Assembly: GCA_963715785.1 (NCBI GenBank)
Contig: OY970276.1
Span: forward strand, 1,922,001 to 1,986,000
From: LD21 sp963715785
Lineage (GTDB): Bacteria; Bacteroidota; Bacteroidia; Bacteroidales; VadinHA17
Length of the DNA stretch: 64,000 nucleotides
Reading direction: 5' to 3'
Position 1 is the stretch's first letter; each line of letters starts with the position of its first letter. This document shows, one piece after another, positions 53,455 through 61,600 of this stretch. The notes beneath the pieces are model-generated. The model was given only the letters and a program-made list of their open reading frames with translations. It made no database searches and was not told the DNA's origin. The translations under genes and the position numbers were made by a program.

Positions 53455-53517
53455 GACCAAACATTTGTGCATAGTTAAATAATTAATTTATACTTTTACG
53501 ACCAAACATTTGTGCAT
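53455..53517. promoter_or_regulatory. Pair of identical 18-bp direct repeats, probable operators
   Basis: GACCAAACATTTGTGCAT occurs at 53455-53472 and again at 53500-53517, with the same left-edge spacing as about four helical turns (45 bp). The block lies between the XRE gene (minus) and a small plus-strand frame, covering both putative promoters. A repressor binding both copies could switch both directions. Confidence 0.7.
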
Positions 53518-53704
53518 GAGAATGAGAAACAAATTTAAAATAAGGCATCAATTCATCTATCCACAAGAGGATGGGGAAGAGTGTGTGATGATTCTCTTAA
53601 TGATTGAAAACAGTAAGGTTGTCGGTATGGCTTCTACGACAATCCCGATTTGGCATCGATTCTGGGACGAGAAATATTTATACTATCCACTTTGTCATAA
53701 TTAA
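53516..53704 (+). CDS. Small hypothetical protein divergent from the XRE gene
   Basis: A 62-residue frame (MRMRNKFKIRHQFIYPQEDG...) starting in the right-hand operator repeat; ATG at 53522 is the alternative. It has a hydrophobic centre (CVMILLMIENSKVVGMAS). No family recognised. Its position opposite an XRE regulator with shared operators gives it some credibility. Confidence 0.4.
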   Translation: MRMRNKFKIRHQFIYPQEDGEECVMILLMIENSKVVGMASTTIPIWHRFWDEKYLYYPLCHN

Positions 53705-53874
53705 AATAAGTGTCATGAAAAATTTTTATCCAAAATCAAAATATTCACTTTTACTCTAATTCTGAATATTATTTGCCTTATAGCATGATATCCAATTAAT
53801 TACAGCATGTTTAAAATCAACACTCAAAAATTAATATTCACTAACAATCATAAACCAATAAAACTGAACCAAAT

Positions 53875-54462
53875 ATGAGCGCAAAATTCTCAACGACCAC
53901 TGCAGACTACCTTGAATGGAATCAATCCATGAACTTGATAAGAAATCTTTACAACGATGGTAATTACAAAATATCATTACTAATTTCATTTGGTTCATTT
54001 TGGGGATTGAGGATTTCAGACATTCTTTCATTAAGATGGGAGCAGGTTTATAATCTTGATGAATTTACAGTTGTTGAGAAAAAAACCAAAAAGAACCGTG
54101 AAATCAAAATTAATGCTCAGTTGAAACGACATATTAGCGATTGTTATCAGAAGATCAAACCCAGAACTACTGATGAATTCATCTTCACCAGCCAAAAGGG
54201 TAGTGTTTATTCAATTCAAAGAATAAATGTAATCCTGAAAGACCTAAGAACCAACTACAACCTAAAGATCAAAAATTTCAGCAGCCATTCACTTAGAAAA
54301 TGTTTTGGTAGGACTATATTCGATCGAAGTGCTGAGAATGCCGAACTGGCATTAGTAAAATTATCTCAGCTTTTCAACCATTCAAATCCTGCCATAACAC
54401 GTAGATATCTGGGTATCTCTCAACAAGAATTGCTTGACACATATGATATTCTGAGTTTCTGA
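53875..54462 (+). CDS. Minimal tyrosine recombinase (phage-integrase family)
   Basis: A 195-residue protein consisting almost only of the catalytic domain. Arg I is in FWGLRISDILSLRWEQV (near 44), a Lys in the beta-hairpin (VVEKKTKKNREIKI), HxxR in FSSHSLRKCFGR (near 139-142), then the second His in LFNHSNPAITRRYLG with the nucleophile Tyr near 178. The full RKHRHY set seems present. Usual integrases are 300-400 residues with N-terminal arm and core-binding domains, which are missing. It may be a simple XerD-like or integron-like resolvase for the element, or a remnant of a longer integrase that still looks catalytically complete. Confidence 0.85.
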   Translation: MSAKFSTTTADYLEWNQSMNLIRNLYNDGNYKISLLISFGSFWGLRISDILSLRWEQVYNLDEFTVVEKKTKKNREIKINAQLKRHISDCYQKIKPRTTDEFIFTSQKGSVYSIQRINVILKDLRTNYNLKIKNFSSHSLRKCFGRTIFDRSAENAELALVKLSQLFNHSNPAITRRYLGISQQELLDTYDILSF

Positions 54463-54516
54463 AATGAAGGGATTATCGGATACACATGCCCTCACAATTA
54501 TTCTTAATCAGTTCAT

Positions 54517-54894
54517 ATGCAAAAACTCTATATCGAGCAAACATATCGAACCCCCGAAATCAAATTTAAACATGGAAAACTAAGAATTTGGGGGACATTT
54601 GTTCCAGTTGACCCTGCTGGGTTCTGTATACCACTATATGAATGGGTAAAAAAATACTCACTTGCTCCAGCACCAGAAACTATTGTTGACATAGGTCTAA
54701 AATATACTCGTGGTTATGCCATGAGTTACATACAGGAACTACTTCAAGAACTGATCTTAATTAAAAATGAGCAGCATAATGTTATCATAAAATGGCATTT
54801 CTGTTCAAATAGTATAGATGTGAAAGCTGGTGAGTATTTATCGAAAAAGTTAGATCACCACTTCAATTTTATGGAGGTTGAAGAAATATTGTAA
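54517..54894 (+). CDS. SiaC-like protein (DUF1987)
   Basis: A 125-residue protein matching the single-domain SiaC/DUF1987 fold: YRTPEIKFKHGKLRIWGTFV, the PLYEWVKKYS segment, DIGLKYTRGYAMSYIQELLQ and IIKWHFCSNSIDVKAGEYLS. In Pseudomonas, SiaC is a phosphoprotein that binds a diguanylate cyclase and is controlled by a kinase/phosphatase pair. No kinase or phosphatase is adjacent here. It follows the recombinase by 54 bp and is followed by a good terminator, so it closes that transcript. Confidence 0.75.
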   Translation: MQKLYIEQTYRTPEIKFKHGKLRIWGTFVPVDPAGFCIPLYEWVKKYSLAPAPETIVDIGLKYTRGYAMSYIQELLQELILIKNEQHNVIIKWHFCSNSIDVKAGEYLSKKLDHHFNFMEVEEIL

Positions 54895-54942
54895 TCCTGA
54901 CAACACAACTGTCAACTGAAGCCTATCTTAATTAAAAATGCT

Positions 54943-54970
54943 CCCTCAAATAATAATTGAGGGATTTTTT
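54943..54970 (+). terminator. Rho-independent terminator
   Basis: CCCTCAA (54943-54949) and TTGAGGG (54957-54963) form a stem with a 7-nt loop, followed by A and six T. It lies about 50 bp after the SiaC-like stop codon. Confidence 0.85.
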
Positions 54971-55221
54971 ATACCAAACATTGCAAACCTCCCCTGTATT
55001 TCTGATAATATATAACCGTCCGTTTTCCTATTCAAAATCAACAGAATTTTAACCTTCAACGAGTCTTGTATAACATTTTTATTTATGAGAAAAATATTCT
55101 CCCTTATTACGTCAAAATAATGGAATTCAATTTCATATGTAAAAAATTGTAACTTTGAGGGTGTGTCCTGTATCACGATAACATCCGAAATTGTATAATT
55201 AGTTCTAATTTTTTCAATATT

Positions 55222-56148
55222 ATGGAGTTAAAGACGAGTGTAGGAAAGTCATTTTTAAATCTTTTTGAGAATGCAATAAGTTGCAATATCTCTGATACAA
55301 ACTCCAATTTAAATCTTCACATCCTAAAAATTGAAAACAATCAATTCTGTTATTATGAGTTGATCGAAGAATTAGCGGAAAACATAATTTCCTATTCTCT
55401 TTCAAGAAGACAGATTGCACTTTATAAGGCTGAAGGGAAGACTGCAAAGTTATATAGAAAAGCAGTAGAAAAGCTCAGGGAGAACATTGACAAACCGACT
55501 GACAAAAGTAGCGGAGGAGAAACTGGTGAGATTCTGCTTTATAGTTTTTTGGAGGCGCATTTAAATGCTCCCAAAATATTAACAAAACTTGAAATTAAAT
55601 CATCCAGCGATGATTATGCAAAAGGGTCTGATGGCATTCATCTTCTCAAGATTTCGGATACTGAATATCAATTAATATTTGGAGAATCAAAACTATATCC
55701 AAATTTAAAGAATTCACTTTCAAACGCTTTTGATTCAATTAGTTATTTTATAAAAAGAGACAGAAATAATATAAATCACGAAATAGGGCTATTAGATTCA
55801 CAATTGTGCAAAGAGGTATTTGATGATTCCTTATATGCATTAATAAAGTCAGTTGTGTTTCCAACTCCTGATAGTAAAATTACAAGAGATAATGCTTTTG
55901 CAATATTTGCTGGTTTTGAAATCAAACCCACAGACATTGAAATGAAGTTGAATAATAGTGAATTCCGTAAACTCATGCGTGATAAGATTATTGCTGAAGT
56001 CAATGATAAGATGATATATATTAAAGAAAAGATGGAGGAGCACAAACTTTTTGGATATACATTCTACGTTTATGTTTTCCCATTTATCAATCTTGATGAA
56101 ACAAGGAGAAAAATTATCGATAACCTAATACATGCAAAACTTAGTTGA
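55222..56148 (+). CDS. hamA: Hachiman defence protein HamA (DUF1837)
   Basis: A 308-residue protein. The DUF1837 nuclease-like core has GGETGEILLYSFLEAH (about 99-114), KGSDGIHLLKI (about 134-144) and LIFGESKLYPN (about 152-162), giving the E...D...ExK arrangement of a PD-(D/E)XK effector. Its stop overlaps the start of hamB by 17 bp, as in other Hachiman loci. HamA and HamB form a complex in which the helicase senses damaged or phage DNA and HamA then degrades DNA. The operon begins about 250 bp after the SiaC terminator, so it has its own promoter. Confidence 0.93.
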   Translation: MELKTSVGKSFLNLFENAISCNISDTNSNLNLHILKIENNQFCYYELIEELAENIISYSLSRRQIALYKAEGKTAKLYRKAVEKLRENIDKPTDKSSGGETGEILLYSFLEAHLNAPKILTKLEIKSSSDDYAKGSDGIHLLKISDTEYQLIFGESKLYPNLKNSLSNAFDSISYFIKRDRNNINHEIGLLDSQLCKEVFDDSLYALIKSVVFPTPDSKITRDNAFAIFAGFEIKPTDIEMKLNNSEFRKLMRDKIIAEVNDKMIYIKEKMEEHKLFGYTFYVYVFPFINLDETRRKIIDNLIHAKLS

Positions 56149-58729
56149 GAAATTGACAGATGAAGTTCTTTTAGACAGTTACTTTATCAACCTTAATGTT
56201 AAAGCATTTAGACTATTATCTGAAAGCATTTTTTCTGAGAACACAGATAGTTCAACCTTTAACAATAAGGAATTAACCGATGTATTGAGGTTTGCGGACA
56301 TTCTATCAAATTCTAAGAATCCAATTGCACGGAATAAGGCATATCAGATTATAACTCTTCTCAATACGACCTACCAAGAAAATCCTTTTTATAGAACCTT
56401 TGCACATTCTGTACTTGCAAAACTTGGAAACTTTCCAGCTATTCAATATTTGATCTCAATGAATGAGAATAACTCTGAATTGCCATTTGCAAGGGGAATT
56501 GAAAAAAACATTAAAGAATTTATCCAAGCAGTGCCTGATACAAATGATTTGATATTTACTGACGCTCAATTTGATCTTTATAAACAAATCAGCAATTCAA
56601 AATCTTTTAGTTTTTCGGGACCGACTTCGATGGGGAAATCATTTATAATCAAATCCTTTATAAGAAAGTCCATAAGAAATTCGCCTCCTGAAAACATTGC
56701 TATCCTTGTTCCAACGAGAGCGTTGATTAACCAATTCTCGCTTGACCTTAATAAAGAACTTAAAGATGTTTTAGAGGTTTACAATTATAAAGTTGTTACA
56801 AATTCTAATATTTCTGAGCTCCCTTCGAACAAAAATCAGAAATATATTTTCGTTTTAACCCCTGAAAGATTAATAAGTTATTTATCTCAAAAAGAAAATC
56901 CAGCACTGGGATATCTTTTTGTAGATGAAGCTCATAAACTTGCAGCAATAAAAGATTCCAGAGCAATAACTGGTTATACCGCTATTTCCAGAGCATTGAA
57001 ACTTAATCAGAATTTGAATATTTACTTTTCTTCACCTAACGTTTCAAATCCAGAAGTCTTCTTAAAACTCTTTAATAAAAATGAAAATAACAGATTCAGT
57101 ACAATAGAGACACCAGTTACTCAAAATTTATTTTTCATAGATTTACCAATCAAGGAGGTAACCCATTATACAGATTATGGGATTAATAAATTTAAACCAG
57201 ATATTATAAAAAAAGCAAATGGAGTTTATGACCTTTTGTATCAAATTGGAAAGAATGATAATAATATAGTTTATTGCAGTTCACGGTTTCATTCAGTTGA
57301 TAAAGCATCACAGCTATACAAACTATCACTTGAAAGAGAATTTGAAGTCTCGAAAAATGTTAAGAAAGCAATCCGTCAAATTAAAACTTATATCCATAAA
57401 GACTATTATTTAGCAGAGTTTCTTAATAAAGGTATAGCTTATCACTTTGGTAACCTTCCACAAACAATTAGGAATAAGGTAGAAACATTATTCAAAAATT
57501 CGGAAATAAACTTTGTTTTCTGCACATCAACTTTACTGGAGGGCGTAAATCTTCCAGCAAAAAATGTTTTCATTTTAGATGACTATATTGGTCGAAAACA
57601 ACAAAAGTTTTCTCAAATAGATTTTTGGAATTTGGCTGGACGTGCTGGGAGATTGAAACATGAATTATCTGGAAACATCTTTTGCATAAAGGAGAACGAA
57701 GGTGATTGGACTAATACTGTTGTTTTAGTGAAGGAGGATACACCATTAGTTGTAGCAGTTGAAAACTATATTGATACTGAATTAATACGAATTGAGAAAA
57801 TACTAAGTGAAACCAAAGACATTAAATATCCAAACAGGGAACTTAAGGAAATCTTAAACTATTTAGCAAACATAATCAATATTGATACGCTTCAAATTTC
57901 AAAATCAAATTATCGTAGTGAAATTATAAATAAACTTATTCAGGAAAATAAGGAAGAATTAATAAAAATTGCAACTGATAAAAACAGGAAGATTGAGATT
58001 CCAATAAATGTATTGACGAGTAATCAATCTATAAAGGTCAAAATTCAAAATAAGATTTACAAACAACTTAAGAGCCAGATAAATTCACCTAATCTAATAA
58101 AGTTGCCTGTTACAATCGATACAAACACATGTCACGATTGGTTACTTAAATTTTATGATTTATTTGATTGGGGAACTGAAGAACCAAAGATGTTTAGTTC
58201 AACTGACCCTCAAAAACAAAAAAACCAGCTACGTTATTATGCGATGTTGATGACAAAGTGGGTTGCTGGCACTCAATTATCCTTAATAATAGATAATGCT
58301 TTAGATTATTGTAAAGAGAAGCAGTCAAAGGTTAAAGTAGAGTGGACCAAGTTAGAACCATATGATTGTTCCCCTAAACACATTAATATTATTATTGGCG
58401 ACTTAATTGATGATATCGAATACATTCTTAGATATCTTTTTGAGAAATATTTCAATTGTTATTATACAATTCTGACTGAGGTTCTGGGAGAGGAAAAAGC
58501 TGGTGCTAATTGGGCAACATTCTTAGAATATGGAACAAGAAATGCTACCGTAATAGCACTTCAGAATCTCGGATTATCAAGACATTCAGCAAATTATATT
58601 TTCCAAAATCTTTATGGATGTTTGAGAATTGAAGGTGATAAATTAATAGAGATTAATATTAAAAAATTAAAAGCACAGATTGAAAAGGAAGACATTGAAT
58701 ATGATGAAATTAGTTCCTTCCTTTTTTAG
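56132..58729 (+). CDS. hamB: Hachiman defence helicase HamB
   Basis: An 865-residue SF2 helicase. Motif I is SFSGPTSMGKSFIIKSF (about 161-177), motif Ia NIAILVPTRALINQF, motif II FVDEAHKL (about 264-271), motif III-like YFSSPNVSNP, motif V FCTSTLLEGVNLPAKNVF and motif VI FWNLAGRAGRLKHE. The Ski2-like QxxGRAGR element places it with HamB-type helicases. The C-terminal 300 residues are specific to the family. The protein length agrees with known HamB. It shares a transcript with hamA and a GNAT gene. Confidence 0.94.
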   Translation: MQNLVEKLTDEVLLDSYFINLNVKAFRLLSESIFSENTDSSTFNNKELTDVLRFADILSNSKNPIARNKAYQIITLLNTTYQENPFYRTFAHSVLAKLGNFPAIQYLISMNENNSELPFARGIEKNIKEFIQAVPDTNDLIFTDAQFDLYKQISNSKSFSFSGPTSMGKSFIIKSFIRKSIRNSPPENIAILVPTRALINQFSLDLNKELKDVLEVYNYKVVTNSNISELPSNKNQKYIFVLTPERLISYLSQKENPALGYLFVDEAHKLAAIKDSRAITGYTAISRALKLNQNLNIYFSSPNVSNPEVFLKLFNKNENNRFSTIETPVTQNLFFIDLPIKEVTHYTDYGINKFKPDIIKKANGVYDLLYQIGKNDNNIVYCSSRFHSVDKASQLYKLSLEREFEVSKNVKKAIRQIKTYIHKDYYLAEFLNKGIAYHFGNLPQTIRNKVETLFKNSEINFVFCTSTLLEGVNLPAKNVFILDDYIGRKQQKFSQIDFWNLAGRAGRLKHELSGNIFCIKENEGDWTNTVVLVKEDTPLVVAVENYIDTELIRIEKILSETKDIKYPNRELKEILNYLANIINIDTLQISKSNYRSEIINKLIQENKEELIKIATDKNRKIEIPINVLTSNQSIKVKIQNKIYKQLKSQINSPNLIKLPVTIDTNTCHDWLLKFYDLFDWGTEEPKMFSSTDPQKQKNQLRYYAMLMTKWVAGTQLSLIIDNALDYCKEKQSKVKVEWTKLEPYDCSPKHINIIIGDLIDDIEYILRYLFEKYFNCYYTILTEVLGEEKAGANWATFLEYGTRNATVIALQNLGLSRHSANYIFQNLYGCLRIEGDKLIEINIKKLKAQIEKEDIEYDEISSFLF

Positions 58730-58748
58730 GTATCTATTATATATTACT

Positions 58749-59174
58749 ATGACAAAAGAAATTGCCAATCAAATAGCCATACTACTTAATACCAGAAATC
58801 AGTTAGTGAAGGTATATACTGCTCAAAATGTATTAGACGAAAAAGAGAATTATGTATACATAATTGAATCTGAAAAGATAATTGCGTGTGCAGAGAGTAA
58901 AAAAGTTCAATGGTATCATTGGGAGATATGTCATGTTTCGGTTGCCTTAGAGGTGGAAGGTTCTGGAAAAGGACAGAAGGTTTTGGAACTTGCAGAAGAA
59001 AAAGCAATTAAAGGAGGAGCAAAAATATTACAATCAACAATCAGGTCTGGCAATGAAAAAAGTACTCGATTGTTCCTTCGAAATGGCTACAGACAAGTCA
59101 ATACCTTTTATAATAACATAAGTGGTAATTGGATATTAGTATTACAGAAATCGGTTGGCATTCGAACGAGTTAA
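58749..59174 (+). CDS. GNAT-family acetyltransferase trailing the Hachiman operon
   Basis: A 141-residue protein from the ATG at 58749 (MTKEIANQIAILL); an earlier in-frame ATG at 58680 would lie inside hamB. GNAT motif A is CHVSVALEVEGSGKGQKVLE (acetyl-CoA loop, G-x-G-x-G-like), motif B IRSGNEKSTRLFLRNGYR. The start is 19 bp after the hamB stop, so it is co-transcribed. Acceptor substrate unknown. It may be a passenger or an accessory that modifies the system. Confidence 0.85.
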   Translation: MTKEIANQIAILLNTRNQLVKVYTAQNVLDEKENYVYIIESEKIIACAESKKVQWYHWEICHVSVALEVEGSGKGQKVLELAEEKAIKGGAKILQSTIRSGNEKSTRLFLRNGYRQVNTFYNNISGNWILVLQKSVGIRTS

Positions 59175-59194
59175 TGTAATCTTTTCTATACAAT

Positions 59195-59226
59195 AATGTC
59201 AATATTCTCATTAGAATATTGACATT
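59195..59226. terminator. Perfect 14-bp hairpin after the GNAT gene
   Basis: AATGTCAATATTCT and AGAATATTGACATT are perfect inverted arms with a CATT loop, starting 20 bp after the GNAT stop. The stem is AT-rich and only GATTT follows, so it may stop or stabilise the Hachiman transcript rather than be a classical strong terminator. Confidence 0.55.
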
Positions 59227-59347
59227 GATTTAAACATTGTTTAACTTAGCTGTGTTTCTTGCAGTTTCTCAATGTGCTATTGATACACTGAAAACATATT
59301 TGGTTTCATTAACTGCACCTGAAATAGCGTTTTTTGGCATATTCTAT

Positions 59348-59526
59348 AAAGGCGACACATTCTTTTACTCCTGTCCCACAGGATTGTATTGCAGACATTG
59401 ACTTTTGACTTTCACATCAGGTGTCGCCTTTTTCTTATAGGTCAGACATGACTTAGAGGCGGTACTTCTACCCTCATAGCACGAGGAAATGCAGCGAGAC
59501 ATATTCAGATAGTACCGCCTCTTTTT
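59348..59526 (+). ncRNA. Double-hairpin structured element, copy 1
   Basis: Hairpin A: AAAGGCGACAC (59348-59358) pairs with GTGTCGCCTTT (59421-59431); the loop holds an inner stem CCTGT-CCC-ACAGG (59370-59382) and TATTGCAGACATTGACTTT. Hairpin B: GAGGCGGTACT (59456-59466) pairs with AGTACCGCCTC (59511-59521) and is followed by TTTTT; its loop has AGCACGAGGAAATGCAGCGA. Both stems end in T-runs on the plus strand, so transcripts would terminate there. The same two hairpins with the same loop sequences recur at 60191-60360. It is either a pair of small RNAs or a structured mobile repeat. No known RNA family was recognised. Confidence 0.6.
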
Positions 59527-59710
59527 ATTTTATGATTTATTCTTTTGAAAAACAATTAGAATTAGTGCTCCCATAAAAGTCAAAATTTAAATGGAAACAC
59601 TTGAAAGTTTCTGGTAATTATATTCTAAACTGTTTAAACAATGATGTTTGGTGTTTATATTGAGGAATTTATTAATTTAAACGTTTTATAATTCATTAAT
59701 ATTAAAAGCA

Positions 59711-59950
59711 ATGTTTGAATTAAATGTATTTGATGCAGATGGTAAGTTGAAATCAAAATTTACTACTGATAAAGAAATAATTGAATTTTTTAATGATGCG
59801 GAAATTCCTTTCACTGATGCACTATTATTTTTTCGGCATTTAGCAACCAATTACCCGACATATCAACACGAAGGTGTAAAATATCTATTATCTCAGTATA
59901 GTAGGGATATTACAAACGAAAATGTCTCTATCTCATATTCCCCTTATTAA
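59711..59950 (+). CDS. Small hypothetical protein between the two structured elements
   Basis: A 79-residue frame (MFELNVFDADGKLKSKFTTD...) with acidic N-terminal half and aromatic C-terminal half (LLFFRHLATNYPTYQHEGVK). No recognised family. It is the only coding frame between the two copies of the double-hairpin element, about 180 bp after copy 1 and 240 bp before copy 2. It could be a cargo or a partner of the RNA. Confidence 0.5.
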   Translation: MFELNVFDADGKLKSKFTTDKEIIEFFNDAEIPFTDALLFFRHLATNYPTYQHEGVKYLLSQYSRDITNENVSISYSPY

Positions 59951-60438
59951 AATCAAGACATAGCAAATGAGTGATGGCGTACTGCCTCGGTTTTTGATAT
60001 CTGCTAAATTTATTGCTTAATCCTTTTATAAATCTCGGTCATATCAGGCTTCCCCTTTACAGTAAAAGTGTTATTGACTTGCATTCCTTTGTTTCTAAAA
60101 TTAGTAGTATGTTTTGCAGCCTATTGTGCCAATAATATTAAAAATCAAAGGTAATTTGAACTTGTGATAGCATTTACTCATTGAAATTAAAAGGCGACAC
60201 ATTCCTTCTTTTCCTGCCCAACAGGATAGTATTGCAGACATTGACTTTCACATCATGTGTCGCTTTTTTTCACACAGATCAAATGACTTAGAGGCGGTAC
60301 TTCTTATCCTTTTAGCACGAGGAATGCAGCGAGATAATCCAGTAAGTATCGCCTTTTTTTAAGTTAGTTGTATAGTATTATCTAATTCAGTAAATTTGAT
60401 TATAATAATAAGACATAGTCATTTAAACCATTTATAAA
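59951..60438. other. Gap holding the second double-hairpin element
   Basis: These 488 bp contain no supported gene. The structured element copy 2 occupies 60191-60360. The rest is AT-rich and should include the promoter of the membrane-protein/TIR cluster. Confidence 0.6.
60191..60360 (+). ncRNA. Double-hairpin structured element, copy 2
   Basis: Hairpin A: GCGACAC (60194-60200) pairs with GTGTCGC (60257-60263), flanked by AAAG and TTTTTTT, with inner stem CCTG/CAGG (60213-60225) and loop TATTGCAGACATTGACTTT. Hairpin B: GGCGGTACTT (60293-60302) pairs with AAGTATCGCC (60344-60353), followed by TTTTTTT; loop AGCACGAGGAATGCAGCGA. Against copy 1 a G-C pair becomes G-U in stem B, so pairing is kept despite change. 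The order, spacing and loop sequences match copy 1, 842 bp away in the same orientation. Confidence 0.6.
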
Positions 60439-61440
60439 GTGGATACAATAATTGTACGTAACCAGTTTTATCCAATGAAGATTGATTCAATAAAAGTGAA
60501 TTCAGATTTTTCATTGATTGTTAAAGAACTTGATTCCGTGAAAATGCAGAATCAAAGAGACTTTAATAAATTAGGGCAAACAATCTTGGTCTCAAGCAAA
60601 AAGGAGCAATTTCTTAAGTCTGTGTCAAATGATGCTCTTTTTACTACAATTACTACGATTTTAGTATTTTCTCTTGGAGTCTTAATAAATATCTTTATTA
60701 AATGGCTCGATAGATTGAAGAAAAGAAAAGAAACAAGAGCTTTTATTAAACATCATTTAGATAAGATAATCGATTCATATTCAACAATATTACAAAAAGC
60801 ATATTCTGATTTCTCGAAAAACACAACAATTGATAGTGGGATTCTTTTAACTCCGCCAAAAATATTGTCAAATGATTTTCAAAGAATCCTGCATTTAGAT
60901 TCCAAAGAACTCTTTAATTCCATTAAGGAGAAGAAAGAGTTGTCAAGTGTTGTAAGTCAAGTTGATTTTCTTAATAATCTTCTTCCTGAAGTTCAAACAT
61001 ACCATGAAAAGGCACTGAAAAGAAGTGACTCATTTAGAGAGAAACTAAATATTGATTTAAATATATATATGGATTCCCTCGCTGATTTTGTTGAATATGA
61101 AAAAAACAATACACTGGAATATGAATCAACCGAGCCGTATAAAATTATAAATGATTCTATATTAAAATTCTACAAAGAGATTTCAGGCAAACGAGAATTG
61201 CAGAAATTTTATGATGAGATTCTTCGCCCAAATCAAGAGTATTTGGTCAAATCTGACCTATTTCGAACTCATGCGATTGGTAAAATTATCTCTCAACAGG
61301 GTAAAGATTTATCACATTTATTTAACGATCTAAAAGGTCTAACAGATGAATTTAAAGAGCAATATTCTGAATTTTCAAAATTGGTCAAAACATCATTTGA
61401 TTCTATGAAAAATAATGTCGGTAAAATTAATTGGGAATAA
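60439..61440 (+). CDS. Single-pass membrane protein at the head of the TIR/SLOG cluster
   Basis: A 333-residue frame beginning with GTG; ATG at codon 13 (60475) is the more usual start. One strong membrane helix is at about 70-92 (FTTITTILVFSLGVLINIFI), followed by a basic segment (KWLDRLKKRKETR), so the N-terminal 65 residues would be periplasmic and the long helical C-terminal part cytosolic. No recognised domain. Position 160 bp before two TIR genes and a SLOG gene, same strand, suggests it belongs to the same defence module, perhaps as membrane effector or anchor. That role is inference. Confidence 0.6.
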   Translation: MDTIIVRNQFYPMKIDSIKVNSDFSLIVKELDSVKMQNQRDFNKLGQTILVSSKKEQFLKSVSNDALFTTITTILVFSLGVLINIFIKWLDRLKKRKETRAFIKHHLDKIIDSYSTILQKAYSDFSKNTTIDSGILLTPPKILSNDFQRILHLDSKELFNSIKEKKELSSVVSQVDFLNNLLPEVQTYHEKALKRSDSFREKLNIDLNIYMDSLADFVEYEKNNTLEYESTEPYKIINDSILKFYKEISGKRELQKFYDEILRPNQEYLVKSDLFRTHAIGKIISQQGKDLSHLFNDLKGLTDEFKEQYSEFSKLVKTSFDSMKNNVGKINWE

Positions 61441-61600
61441 AGTGATACTTAAAAAAAAAGGTTTCATTAATATTCTTGATATATTACTTTTCATGTATTA
61501 ACATTTGGCAAAAGAATCCCGAATAGCAATTATGAGAATTTTGTGGAATCAAAAATGGTCGAACATGTTAAAAATGCAAACAAAATAAAAGAAAAAACAA

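Larger units (their letters stand above)
59175..59710. other. Gap with a terminator-like hairpin and the first double-hairpin element
   Basis: These 536 bp contain no coding frame of note. They hold the hairpin at 59195-59226, the structured element at 59348-59526, and an AT-rich lead into the 79-codon ORF. Confidence 0.6.

Noticed and set aside
54946..55176. 76-codon minus-strand frame as a gene
   Set aside because: It begins in the hamA promoter region and overlaps the rho-independent terminator of the SiaC-like gene; no domain features.
59348..60360. Double-hairpin elements as integron attC sites around a gene cassette
   Set aside because: The direct repeats around one small ORF look like a cassette, but no GTTRRRY-type core sites are visible and both hairpins end in T-runs, which fits transcribed terminator-like RNA better.
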